The translations under genes and the position numbers were made by a program. Shown piece after piece: positions 1 through 7,022 of a DNA stretch of 33,036 nucleotides. Origin of the DNA: Clostridia bacterium. GTDB taxonomy: Bacteria; Bacillota; Clostridia; Christensenellales; Aristaeellaceae. The notes under the pieces are model-generated. The model did not search any database. It saw only the letters and a program-made list of their open reading frames with translations, and was not told where the DNA came from. The stretch is from positions 1-33,036 of the forward strand of contig JAUNNK010000014.1 of the NCBI GenBank assembly GCA_030537335.1, given 5' to 3'. Numbering within the stretch: position 1 is the stretch's first letter; every line of letters starts with the position of its first letter.

Positions 1-3
1 GGG

Positions 4-53
4 GCTTACTTTGTCTTCCCTTTTGGGCTCACCCCAACTTTTATTATAGAGCC
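4..53 (-). mobile_element. Terminal inverted repeat of an IS (ISL3-like), element lies to the left
   Basis: These 50 bases are the exact reverse complement of 32987-33036, and the identity stops sharply at base 54. Read outward from the window, the end begins GGCTCT, then an A/T-rich stretch, then GGGGTGAGCCC. GGCTCT is typical of ISL3-family ends, so I infer that the IS body lies left of the window. No transposase is visible, so the family is not certain. The repeat ends only 20 bp from the stop codon of the gene at 74-673. Confidence 0.7.
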
Positions 54-73
54 GGCATTTCTCGTATTCGGGA

Positions 74-673
74 TCAGTTGGTGAAGTCGGTCTCGATGAA
101 GTATGCGTCGCAGGCTCGCTTGAAGAAGATGCGGGAAGCCAGGTCCATCACGCCCTCGATGACCAGGCCCGCGCCGATCACGCGCATCAGCAGCAGCGCC
201 GTGGAGAAGGGGTTCAGCAGGATGACCACGCCGAAGACGATGGAGATGATGGCGCAGATCAGCTCGATGTACCAGCGCGCGGCATTCATCCGACGGAAGC
301 CCAGCGTGCTTTGAATCTTCACCACGCCGCCGATCAGGATGATCAGGCCGAACAGGATGGGCAGCAGCGAGATCAGCAGGCCCTTGAAGATGATGACCAT
401 CACGCCGCCAATGATCCACACCAGGCCCAGCGACAGATCGAAGCTGGTGATGGAGATCTTCGCCTCCAGCATGAAGTAGCGCACCACGTAGACCAGGCCG
501 ATGATGATGCACACCGCGCCGATCACGCCGAACAGCAGCGATGTGGCGATGCCCGGCCAGATCAGCAGCACCAGGCCGATCAGGATCATTGCGATGCCCG
601 CGATCAGCTCCGTCCAGCTCAGGTGCATGTGCTTGCCAAAGCCCTTCTTCCTGGGGTTCTTATTCTGTTTCAT
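74..673 (-). CDS. HdeD/DUF308-family integral membrane protein
   Basis: A 199-residue protein with a short basic N-terminus (KQNKNPRKK) followed by about six hydrophobic segments between residues 20 and 190, arranged as repeated pairs of helices. Segments such as IAMILIGLVLLIWPG and the repeated glycine-rich turns fit the HdeD/DUF308 membrane family, whose E. coli member is tied to acid resistance. The function here is unknown. The start at 673 is supported by AAGGAGGAG (on the minus strand) about 5 nt upstream. The gene stands alone, is transcribed away from the IscR operon, and ends 20 bp before the IS end. Whether its terminator was lost to the IS insertion cannot be told. Confidence 0.75.
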   Translation of the reverse strand: MKQNKNPRKKGFGKHMHLSWTELIAGIAMILIGLVLLIWPGIATSLLFGVIGAVCIIIGLVYVVRYFMLEAKISITSFDLSLGLVWIIGGVMVIIFKGLLISLLPILFGLIILIGGVVKIQSTLGFRRMNAARWYIELICAIISIVFGVVILLNPFSTALLLMRVIGAGLVIEGVMDLASRIFFKRACDAYFIETDFTN

Positions 674-719
674 AATTCTCCTCCTTATGAAGCCGGATTT
701 TCGTCTTGCTTACTCCCCA

Positions 720-748
720 ATTATAGCACGACACATCTGCGATTTCAA
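720..748 (-). promoter_or_regulatory. Sigma-A promoter of the HdeD-like gene
   Basis: On the minus strand, TTGAAA (743-748) and TATAAT (720-725) are separated by 17 nt, about 45 nt upstream of the start codon at 673. It is divergent from the IscR promoter. Confidence 0.75.
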
Positions 749-784
749 CATGCGTTAATTTCCTATGAAAATGATCGGGATTGA

Positions 785-813
785 TTGACACGGCTTCAAA
801 GCGGTGATAAAAT
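785..813 (+). promoter_or_regulatory. Sigma-A promoter of the iscR-nifS-nifU operon
   Basis: TTGACA (785-790) and TAAAAT (808-813) are separated by exactly 17 nt. The predicted start of transcription is near 820, just before the palindrome at 827-843. Confidence 0.8.
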
Positions 814-826
814 AGCAGACGGTAAA

Positions 827-843
827 CCGAGTGATTCACTCGG
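827..843. promoter_or_regulatory. Perfect 17-bp palindrome, candidate operator of the Rrf2 regulator
   Basis: CCGAGTGA-T-TCACTCGG is a perfect inverted repeat lying between the predicted transcription start (about 820) and the ribosome binding site (854-860). Rrf2-family regulators bind dyads at their own promoters, so autoregulation is a reasonable inference. The repeat could also act as an RNA hairpin in the leader. Confidence 0.55.
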
Positions 844-868
844 AATTGATGCGAAGGAGGCGATCCCG

Positions 869-1303
869 TTGAAGCTGTCCACGCGCGGACGCTACGGCAT
901 TCATGCGATGTACGATCTTGCGGTGCACTACGGCGACGGGCCGCAGTCCATCAAGTGCATCGCGGAGCGGCAGAACATCCCGGAGGCGTATCTGGAGCAG
1001 CTGATCGCGGTGCTCCGGCGGGAGAAGCTGGTCATCAGCAACCGCGGCGCGCAGGGCGGCTATCGCCTGGTGCGCGAGCCCAGCGGCGTGACCGTGGGCG
1101 AGGTTCTGCGGGCGCTGGAGGGCGGACTGAATCTGGTGGATTGCCTGCTGGAGGAGGACAGCTGCGGCAAGAGCTGCGCCTGTCCATCGCGCATCGTGTG
1201 GCTGAAGATCCGGGACGGACTGAACCGGATCGTCGATGGAATCACTCTCCAGGATATGATCGATGAATATGCGTGCCAGATGGCACAGGGGGAAGAAAAA
1301 TGA
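869..1303 (+). CDS. iscR: IscR-like Rrf2-family transcriptional regulator
   Basis: A 144-residue regulator beginning MKLSTRGRYGIHAM, the usual N-terminus of Rrf2 proteins, with a winged helix in the first 80 residues. I place the start at the TTG codon 869 because AAGGAGG (854-860) lies 8 nt upstream and the protein then matches family length. An upstream in-frame ATG at 785 lies inside the promoter. Cysteines C92, C99, C103 and C105 occupy the loop where E. coli IscR carries its [2Fe-2S] ligands (C92, C98, C104), so cluster sensing is likely. The gene is first in an operon with a cysteine desulfurase and a scaffold protein, which is the classic setting of IscR. CymR-type Rrf2 proteins usually lack these cysteines. 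Confidence 0.88.
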   Translation: MKLSTRGRYGIHAMYDLAVHYGDGPQSIKCIAERQNIPEAYLEQLIAVLRREKLVISNRGAQGGYRLVREPSGVTVGEVLRALEGGLNLVDCLLEEDSCGKSCACPSRIVWLKIRDGLNRIVDGITLQDMIDEYACQMAQGEEK

Positions 1304-2478
1304 AGCGTATCTACATGGATAACGGCGCGACCACGCGCGTAACCGAGCCCGTATTTGAGGCGATGAAGCCCTATTTCTGCGAAATCTATGGCAATCCGTC
1401 CTCGGCGCACAACTTTGGCTATGTCTCCCGCCACGCAATCGATGCGGCGCGCGAGCAGGTGGCCAAGGCCATCAACGCCGACGTGAACGAGATCTACTTC
1501 ACCGGCTGCGGCACCGAGTCCGACAACTGGGCGGTGCGCGGCGCGGCCTATGAGAACGTGAAGAAGGGCCGCCACATCATCACCACCGCCATCGAGCACC
1601 ACGCCATCCTGCACACCTGCGCGCAGCTGGAGAAGGAGGGCTTCGAGGTGACCTACCTGCCGGTGGACGAGTACGGCTTCGTGACCCCCGAGCAGCTGGA
1701 CGCCGCCATCCGCCCGGACACCACGCTGGTGTCCATCATGACCGCCAACAACGAGATCGGCACCATCGAGCCCATCGCCGAGCTGGCCGCGGTCTGCAAG
1801 AAGCACGGCGTGCTCTTCCACACCGACGCGGTGCAGGCCATCGGCAGCGTGAAGATCGACGTGAAGGCCATGGGCATCGACATGCTGAGCATGTCCGGCC
1901 ACAAGTTCCACGCGCCCAAGGGCATCGGCGTGCTGTACATCCGCAAGGGCGTGCGCCTGCAGCAGTTCATGAACGGCGGCGCACAGGAGCGCAACCGCCG
2001 CGCCGGCACCGAGAATCTGGCCTCCATCGTGGGCATCGGCAAGGCCATCGAGATCGCCACCGCGAATATCGATGCGCACAACGCCCAGCTCTCTGCCATC
2101 CGCGATCACATGATCGAGCGCATTCTGAAGGAGATCCCCTACAGCCGCCTGAACGGCCATCCCACCACCCGCCTGCCGGGCAACGTGAACGTGTGCTTCC
2201 GCTTCATTGAGGGCGAGTCCCTGCTGATGCTGCTGGATGCGAAGGGCATCGCCGGTTCCTCCGGCTCCGCCTGCACCAGCGGCTCTCTGGATCCCAGCCA
2301 CGTGCTGCTGGCCATCGGCCTGCCCCACGAGATCGCCCACGGCTCCCTGCGCCTCTCCCTGAGCGAGGAGAACACCATGGAGGAGGCCGATTACGTGGTG
2401 GATGCGCTGGTGGAGATCGTTTCCCGCCTGCGCAGCATGTCGCCGCTGTACGATGACTTCCTGAAGGAAAACAAGTGA
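1300..2478 (+). CDS. nifS: Cysteine desulfurase, NifS/IscS family
   Basis: A 392-residue PLP enzyme that removes sulfur from cysteine and hands it to a scaffold for iron-sulfur cluster assembly. The PLP lysine is K202 in SGHKFHAPKG, and the persulfide cysteine is C325 in SSGSACTSGS, on the extended active-site loop of class I (NifS/IscS) enzymes. RRAGTEN near residue 235 is also typical. The ATG at 1300 overlaps the TGA of the regulator (ATGA), with AGGGGGA about 7 nt upstream, implying translational coupling. An upstream in-frame ATG at 1273 lies inside the regulator gene and adds a non-homologous tail. NifS and IscS cannot be told apart by sequence alone. With a single scaffold gene following, it is probably the general housekeeping enzyme. 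Confidence 0.95.
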   Translation: MKRIYMDNGATTRVTEPVFEAMKPYFCEIYGNPSSAHNFGYVSRHAIDAAREQVAKAINADVNEIYFTGCGTESDNWAVRGAAYENVKKGRHIITTAIEHHAILHTCAQLEKEGFEVTYLPVDEYGFVTPEQLDAAIRPDTTLVSIMTANNEIGTIEPIAELAAVCKKHGVLFHTDAVQAIGSVKIDVKAMGIDMLSMSGHKFHAPKGIGVLYIRKGVRLQQFMNGGAQERNRRAGTENLASIVGIGKAIEIATANIDAHNAQLSAIRDHMIERILKEIPYSRLNGHPTTRLPGNVNVCFRFIEGESLLMLLDAKGIAGSSGSACTSGSLDPSHVLLAIGLPHEIAHGSLRLSLSEENTMEEADYVVDALVEIVSRLRSMSPLYDDFLKENK

Positions 2479-2497
2479 CATAATCATAGAATCGTGC

Positions 2498-2524
2498 GTG
2501 GCGGGGGACGGGTCCCCCGACCAC
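2498..2524 (+). other. Intercistronic hairpin between nifS and nifU
   Basis: GTGG-CGGGGGAC pairs with GTCCCCCG-(A)-CCAC around a minimal loop at 2510-2511. There is no T run after it, and a good ribosome binding site (GAAAGGAG) follows. It is therefore more likely an RNA processing or stability element between the two coding parts than a terminator. Confidence 0.55.
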
Positions 2525-2544
2525 ATCGACGAAAGGAGATCATT

Positions 2545-2964
2545 ATGGAATATACCGAGCAGGTTATGGATCATTTCATGAATCCGCGCAACATGGGCGA
2601 AATGGAGAACCCCGACGGCGTGGGCACCGTGGGCAACGCCAAGTGCGGCGACATCATGCGCATCTACATCAAGGTTGAGGACAATGTCATCACCGACGTG
2701 AAGTTCAAGACCTTCGGCTGCGGCGCAGCCATCGCCACCTCCAGCAAGGCCACCGAGCTGGTGAAGGGCAAGACCCTGGACGAGGCGCTTCAGATCACTA
2801 ACAAGATGGTGATGGAGTCCCTGGGCGGACTGCCGCCGGTGAAGGTGCACTGCTCCGTGCTGGCCGAGGAGGCCCTGCACGCCGCCATTCAGGACTACAA
2901 GGATCGCCTGGAGAAGGGCGAAAAGCCGGCCGCAGAAGAGGACGAGGAGGTTCGCTACGTCTGA
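2545..2964 (+). CDS. nifU: Iron-sulfur cluster scaffold, NifU/IscU-like
   Basis: A 139-residue protein on which [2Fe-2S] clusters are built from sulfur delivered by the desulfurase upstream. The three cluster cysteines are C34 (AKCGD), C59 (FGCGAA) and C103 (VHCSV), and D36 is the conserved aspartate that allows cluster release. The N-terminus MEYTEQVMDHFMNPRN is characteristic of the family. The start at 2545 has GAAAGGAGAT just upstream. The last 25 residues are rich in Glu/Lys and extend slightly past the usual domain. It has only the IscU-like domain, without the ferredoxin and Nfu parts of full-length azotobacterial NifU, as is common for Clostridia. Confidence 0.93.
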   Translation: MEYTEQVMDHFMNPRNMGEMENPDGVGTVGNAKCGDIMRIYIKVEDNVITDVKFKTFGCGAAIATSSKATELVKGKTLDEALQITNKMVMESLGGLPPVKVHCSVLAEEALHAAIQDYKDRLEKGEKPAAEEDEEVRYV

Positions 2965-2980
2965 TCTTAAGACGGGCTGC

Positions 2981-3013
2981 AAGGGGAGGAACGGAACAAC
3001 CGCGCCTCCCCTT
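2981..3013 (+). terminator. Probable terminator of the iron-sulfur operon
   Basis: AAGGGGAGG (2981-2989) pairs perfectly with CCTCCCCTT (3005-3013) across a 15-nt loop, followed by a modest T-rich stretch (CTTCATTCTG). The weak T run lowers confidence. Confidence 0.6.
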
Positions 3014-3033
3014 CTTCATTCTGCGTTTATCAA

Positions 3034-3062
3034 TTGACAAATGCGGAAAAATAGGCTATGAT
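3034..3062 (+). promoter_or_regulatory. Sigma-A promoter of hflX
   Basis: TTGACA (3034-3039), 17 nt, then TATGAT (3057-3062). The start codon of hflX is 43 nt downstream of the -10 box. Confidence 0.82.
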
Positions 3063-3104
3063 CGCAGGAGATATGCGAATTGATGCGCCATCGGAGGTTT
3101 TGCG

Positions 3105-4865
3105 ATGATCCACGGAAATCTGGAAGGCATACGCGAGAGCTACCTGCGGGAGCTGGAGACGCTGTACGACGCCAGCTTTGACCGCGATTTGTTCCTGCCG
3201 GAGGAATTGCTGGGCGTGCTGGTGCGCTTTACCGAGCTGATCAACCGGGAGATGCTGGTGTACCTGGGCCGGGACGGCAGCGTGCTGGAGATCGCCATCG
3301 GCTCCATCGGCTCGATTGCGCTGCCGGAGCTGCATCTGCGCCGCAATCTGGATCGCCTGAGCGGCTTCCGCTGCATTCACACCCATCCGGGCGGAAACGC
3401 GGAGCTGTCCAGCGTGGATCTGCAAGCGCTGCGGCTGATGCGCTTCGACTCCATGTGCGCCGTTGGCGTGCGGGACGGCGCGTGCACCGGCGTGAGCGCG
3501 GCATTTTTGGGCGAGATGGAGTACGACAACTTCTCCATCGTGCTCAAGGGCCCGGTGAAGGCCAGTCGCATTCCCCAGACCAACTGGATAGCGGAGATCG
3601 AGCAGGCCGAGGAGCGCGTCAAGGAGGCCATCGCCAAGGGCGGCATCGTGGAGCAGAGCGAGAAGGTCATGCTGATCTCCACCGACAGCGAGGAATCGCT
3701 GGAGGAGCTGGCCAGCCTGGCCGAGACCGCCGGGGCCATGGTCATCACCCGTGTGATGCAGAACCGCCTGAAGCCCGACCCGGCCACCTTCATCGGCAGC
3801 GGCAAGGCCGAGGAGCTGTCGCTGGTGTGTCAGGCGATGGAGATCGACCTGGCCATCGTGGACGATGAACTCACCGGCGCGCAGCAGCGCAACCTGGAAA
3901 ACGTGCTGGGCGTGCGCGTGATCGACCGCACGGCGCTGATTCTGGACATCTTCGCCCAGCGCGCCCAGACCGCCGAGGGCAAGCTGCAGGTGGAGCTGGC
4001 CCAGATGAAGTACCGCCTGCCCCGGCTCACCGGCATGGGCACGGTGCTGTCGAGACTGGGCGGCGGCATCGGCACCCGCGGCCCCGGCGAGACCCAGCTT
4101 GAGGTGGATCGCCGCCGCATCCGCAAGCGCATCGACGACCTGCAGAGCCAGCTCAAGGAACTCAAGCGCCAGCGCGACATGCGTCGCGCACGCAGGGACA
4201 AGCAGGGCCAGACCACGGTTGCGCTGGTGGGTTACACCAACGCGGGCAAGTCCACGCTGCTCAACGCTCTCTCCGGGGCAGACGTGCTGGTGGAGGACAA
4301 GCTGTTCGCCACGCTGGATCCGGTGATGCGCAACGTGGATCTGCCGGAGAACCGTTCCTGCCTGCTGGTGGACACCGTCGGCTTCATCCGCAAGCTGCCT
4401 CATCAGCTGGTCGAGGCCTTCCACTCCACGCTGGAGGAGGCGCTCTATGCAGACCTGCTGGTGGTGGTGTCGGACGTGTCCAACCCCCAGTACCGCGAGC
4501 AGCGCGACACCGTGTTCCGGGTGCTCAACGACCTGGGCGCGGGCAACAAGCCCGTGCTGGAGGCGCTGAACAAGGCCGACCGGGCCAAGATCGGCGATGA
4601 GGTGGAGCCCGCCGACGCGATTCTGATCTCCGCGAAGGAGGGCCGGGGCCTCGACCGTCTGAAGGAGGAGATCTCCAAGCGCATCGCCGCCATGCGACAC
4701 CAGGTGGAGATCCTCGTGCCATACAGCAAGGGCAACGTGCTGTCGCTGATCCACGCCAAGGGACAGGTGACGGGCGAGGAATACCTTGCCGAGGGCACGA
4801 AGGTTTCCTGCCTGCTGGACAGCGCCAACTACCAGCGCGTGCTGCGCATGCTGAAGGATGAATAG
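3105..4865 (+). CDS. hflX: GTPase HflX, long clostridial form with N-terminal JAMM-like motif
   Basis: A 586-residue ribosome-associated GTPase; HflX proteins bind the 50S subunit and split or rescue stalled ribosomes. The GTPase part begins near residue 374 with GYTNAGKST (G1), followed by DTVGFI (G3) and NKAD (G4). The HflX domain before it contains the family glycine-rich segment GGGIGTRGPGE, and a basic helical stretch (QLKELKRQRDMRRARR) leads into the G domain. Unusual relative to E. coli HflX (426 residues) is an extra N-terminal domain of about 170 residues with HTHP at 92-95 and S102-x2-D105, the signature of a JAMM metal site. From memory, similar long forms occur in other Clostridia. 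The ATG at 3105 has CGGAGG 7 nt upstream. It has its own promoter and terminator, so it is monocistronic. Confidence 0.93.
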   Translation: MIHGNLEGIRESYLRELETLYDASFDRDLFLPEELLGVLVRFTELINREMLVYLGRDGSVLEIAIGSIGSIALPELHLRRNLDRLSGFRCIHTHPGGNAELSSVDLQALRLMRFDSMCAVGVRDGACTGVSAAFLGEMEYDNFSIVLKGPVKASRIPQTNWIAEIEQAEERVKEAIAKGGIVEQSEKVMLISTDSEESLEELASLAETAGAMVITRVMQNRLKPDPATFIGSGKAEELSLVCQAMEIDLAIVDDELTGAQQRNLENVLGVRVIDRTALILDIFAQRAQTAEGKLQVELAQMKYRLPRLTGMGTVLSRLGGGIGTRGPGETQLEVDRRRIRKRIDDLQSQLKELKRQRDMRRARRDKQGQTTVALVGYTNAGKSTLLNALSGADVLVEDKLFATLDPVMRNVDLPENRSCLLVDTVGFIRKLPHQLVEAFHSTLEEALYADLLVVVSDVSNPQYREQRDTVFRVLNDLGAGNKPVLEALNKADRAKIGDEVEPADAILISAKEGRGLDRLKEEISKRIAAMRHQVEILVPYSKGNVLSLIHAKGQVTGEEYLAEGTKVSCLLDSANYQRVLRMLKDE

Positions 4866-4878
4866 AGGTAGCCTTTCG

Positions 4879-4975
4879 GCAGCAGCCCGCTGACAAAGCC
4901 TGCATACGCAAAATGCCGACCGAATCAATAAAATCGGTTGGCATTTTTTGAATGAGGTCAACTGCGGGCTGCTGC
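4879..4975. repeat. Wide inverted repeat enclosing the hflX terminator
   Basis: GCAGCAGCCCGC (4879-4890) is the exact reverse complement of 4964-4975. The next bases TGAC (4891-4894) and GTCA (4957-4960) can also pair. The terminator hairpin sits between them. The result is a two-level stem in RNA or cruciform DNA. From here to the gene at 5146 (4976-5145) I see no gene, only a possible TACAAT -10 box at 5094-5099 without a clear -35. Confidence 0.6.
4910..4949 (+). terminator. Intrinsic terminator of hflX
   Basis: AAAATGCCGACCGA (4910-4923) pairs with TCGGTTGGCATTTT (4934-4947) with one G-T pair, followed by a run of T. It is nested inside a second, wider inverted repeat (4879-4975). Confidence 0.9.
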
Positions 4976-5145
4976 TTGCCATCAGGGGACGGCTGCCTTT
5001 TCATGGCATCCCGCAGCGCGCGCAAAGCCGGTGCGGTTCCGTGTCCGCATGGACAGACCGCGCGAAGAGGATGGATAAACGGCGCCGGATATGATACAAT
5101 GAAGTGGTCACGCTGCTATACCCAATTGCGATTTTGGAGGTTTTT

Positions 5146-5604
5146 ATGAAGCAAAAGACGAAAATCCTGTTCATCTGCCACGGCAACATCTGTCGTTCGC
5201 CCATGGCGGAGTTCATCATGAAGGAGCTGGTGCGCAAGGCGGGGCTGGAGGAGCGATACGAAATCGCCTCGGTCGCAACCAGCGCGGAGGAACTCGGCAA
5301 CCCGGTCTATCCGCCTGCGCGGCGGGAGCTGGCCAGCCACGGCATCTCCTGCAAGGGCAAGACCGCCCGGCAGATCACCCGCAGGGACTACGATGACTAC
5401 GACTATCTCATCGCCATGGAACAGTACAACCTGCGCAACATCCGCCGCATCATCCCGGAGGACCCCGAAGGCAAGATTACGCTTTTGATGGTCCACGCAG
5501 GCTCCGGCGAGGACATCGAGGATCCCTGGTACACGGGCAACTTTTCCGGGGTCTACCGGCAGATCGAGCGGGGCTGTATGGCGCTTCTGGAGGAGACGAA
5601 GTAA
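5146..5604 (+). CDS. Low-molecular-weight protein tyrosine phosphatase
   Basis: A 152-residue cytosolic phosphatase. The P-loop CHGNICRSP supplies the catalytic cysteine C11 and the phosphate-binding R17. The general acid is D126 in EDPWYTGNF. Length and fold signatures match the LMW-PTP family, which dephosphorylates protein tyrosine, or in some Gram-positives arginine (YwlE/PtpB). The residue that distinguishes arginine from tyrosine phosphatases follows the nucleophile region and cannot be settled here. The start at 5146 follows TGGAGG at 5135-5140; a longer reading from 5104 has no supporting ribosome binding site. It stands alone between hflX and the ABC importer. No clear terminator follows it. 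Confidence 0.9.
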   Translation: MKQKTKILFICHGNICRSPMAEFIMKELVRKAGLEERYEIASVATSAEELGNPVYPPARRELASHGISCKGKTARQITRRDYDDYDYLIAMEQYNLRNIRRIIPEDPEGKITLLMVHAGSGEDIEDPWYTGNFSGVYRQIERGCMALLEETK

Positions 5605-5654
5605 CAAAAAATCAACAGGAAAAATAAATATATCAGGCTTAGGTCTGGATTTTA

Positions 5655-5683
5655 TTGACAGAAGGTTGACTGCATGTTAAAAT
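5655..5683 (+). promoter_or_regulatory. Sigma-A promoter of the ABC importer operon
   Basis: TTGACA (5655-5660), 17 nt, TAAAAT (5678-5683), about 60 nt before the start codon of the binding protein. Confidence 0.8.
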
Positions 5684-5691
5684 AGACAGGG

Positions 5692-5712
5692 TGGCGATAG
5701 GTACGATCGCCA
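5692..5712. promoter_or_regulatory. Inverted repeat at the start of the ABC importer transcript
   Basis: TGGCGAT (5692-5698) and ATCGCCA (5706-5712) form a perfect 7-bp dyad just after the predicted transcription start. It could be an operator or a 5' stabilising hairpin. It does not resemble a Fur box. Confidence 0.4.
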
Positions 5713-5743
5713 GAATGAGAAAATGCGAAAAGGAGAAGGTAAC

Positions 5744-6799
5744 ATGAAGAAAATCTTGGTTCTGGCCCTGGCGCTGATTATGGCTCTGGGCTGCATGTCC
5801 GCGATTGCGGAAGAAGTTGACTGGCGCGCCTGCGACGGCGGCGAGCTGATGGTCTACGTCGGCTGTGATGAGGAACACGGCGCGGCGGTTGTCAAGGCCT
5901 TCGAGGAGAAGACCGGCATCAAGACCAACTACATCCGTCTCTCCGGCAACGACTGCTACACCCGCATCCTTGAGGAGCGCGAGAATCCGCAGGCCGACGT
6001 GTGGTACGGCGGCACCTGGGATCCCTACATCGCAGCCGCAAAGGAAGGCCTGCTGTACGCCTATGAGGATTGCCAGCATGCTCCCTACAAGTCTGAGAAC
6101 TTCGGCATCGGCGAGCCCTACTGGTTCGGCATCTACTCCGGCTACATCGGCTTCATCTGCGACATGGACGCCCTGGAGGAGGCCGGCGTTGAGGCTCCCA
6201 CCTGCTGGGCCGACCTGGCGAAGCCCGAGTATGAGGGTATGATCGTCATGGCCAACCCGGGCGCAACCGGCACCGGCGTGATGACTGCTTCCATCCTGTT
6301 CCAGCTCTATGGCGAGGAGAAGGCGCTTGAGATGTTCTCTTCCTTCGATCCCAACGTTGTGACCTACGTCAAGACCGGCTCCGGCACCTCCGCCATGGTC
6401 TCCACCGGCGAAGCCGCCATCGGCGTTGGCTTCCTGCATACCGGCCTGATGTATCAGGAAGAGGGCTATGACAACATCCAGCTGTTCGCTCCCTCCGACG
6501 GCACCGGCTACGAGGTCGGCGGCACCGCCATCATCGAGGGCGCAAAGCACCTGGACGAGGCCAAGCTATTTGTGCAGTTCGCTATGACTCCCGAATGCCA
6601 GGAGATCGGCCAGACCGTTGGCGCGCTCCAGTTCCTGACCGTGGAAGGCGCGAAGGATCCCGAGTCCGCACAGGCCATCCTGGACATGGGCGTGAATCTG
6701 ATCGATTACGATTCCACCTGGACCGGCGAGAACAAGAACCACATCATCGAGGCCTGGACCGGCGCGATCAACGCGGACAAGATCCAGCCCAAGGATTAA
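5744..6799 (+). CDS. ABC transporter substrate-binding protein (Fe3+/phosphonate/polyamine type)
   Basis: A 351-residue exported solute receptor. The N-terminus KKILVLALALIMALG is a signal peptide. The likely cleavage is after SAIA, although the cysteine in ALGC could instead be a lipid anchor. The mature part has the two-lobe periplasmic-binding fold of the AfuA/FbpA/PhnS/PotD superfamily, with ADVWYGGTWDPYIAA in lobe 1 and a GSGTSAMVSTGEAAIGVGF segment in lobe 2. The substrate cannot be read from the sequence. The tyrosine pair of iron-binding FbpA is not obvious to me, so ferric iron is not assured. The start at 5744 follows AAGGAGAAGG. It is first in an operon with the permease and ATPase, and a terminator directly after it should raise its level above theirs. 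Confidence 0.88.
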   Translation: MKKILVLALALIMALGCMSAIAEEVDWRACDGGELMVYVGCDEEHGAAVVKAFEEKTGIKTNYIRLSGNDCYTRILEERENPQADVWYGGTWDPYIAAAKEGLLYAYEDCQHAPYKSENFGIGEPYWFGIYSGYIGFICDMDALEEAGVEAPTCWADLAKPEYEGMIVMANPGATGTGVMTASILFQLYGEEKALEMFSSFDPNVVTYVKTGSGTSAMVSTGEAAIGVGFLHTGLMYQEEGYDNIQLFAPSDGTGYEVGGTAIIEGAKHLDEAKLFVQFAMTPECQEIGQTVGALQFLTVEGAKDPESAQAILDMGVNLIDYDSTWTGENKNHIIEAWTGAINADKIQPKD

Positions 6800-6821
6800 T
6801 TTCGCCCCAAACGAAATTTGT

Positions 6822-6851
6822 GCAAAGACCGCCTCTCGGGGCGGTTTTTGC
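6822..6851 (+). terminator. Intrinsic terminator after the binding-protein gene
   Basis: GCAAAGACCGCC (6822-6833) pairs with GGCGGTTTTTGC (6840-6851) with one G-T pair and a T run in the descending arm. Read-through past it would be needed to reach the permease gene, unless there is a second promoter that I do not see. Confidence 0.8.
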
Positions 6852-6863
6852 AAATGGATTGCG

Positions 6864-6952
6864 CGGGGCGGTAACGCCGCCCTACGCAGTTCGCGGTCTA
6901 TCCCTGTGAGGCATCTTTCAGGGCTGAGCGATGGATGCCTGACAGGGATAGA
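6864..6952. repeat. Palindromic elements between binding-protein and permease genes
   Basis: Two structures stand side by side. The first is a GC-rich palindrome with arms GGGCGG and CCGCCC at about 6865-6883. The second is a long hairpin: 6897-6915 pairs with 6934-6952 over 19 positions with one mismatch (left arm begins TCTATCCCTGT, right arm ends ACAGGGATAGA) around an 18-nt loop. The first resembles dispersed palindromes common in clostridial genomes. No known riboswitch consensus was recognised. From 6953 to 7022 only the ribosome binding region is seen. Confidence 0.6.
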
Positions 6953-7022
6953 TCAAAACGGATATGGCCTGCGGGTGTAAAGTACCCCTGCCGAAAAATG
7001 AGGAGAAATGAGGTGTTTGCCT

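Noticed and set aside
1060..4982. Two long minus-strand open frames (1060-2982 and 3030-4982) opposite the iron-sulfur operon and hflX
   Set aside because: Same GC-driven shadow effect. There are no ribosome binding sites, and the sense-strand proteins have intact motifs.
5692..5712. Fur-type iron box before the binding-protein gene
   Set aside because: The dyad TGGCGAT/ATCGCCA is GC-rich and does not match the AT-rich Fur consensus.
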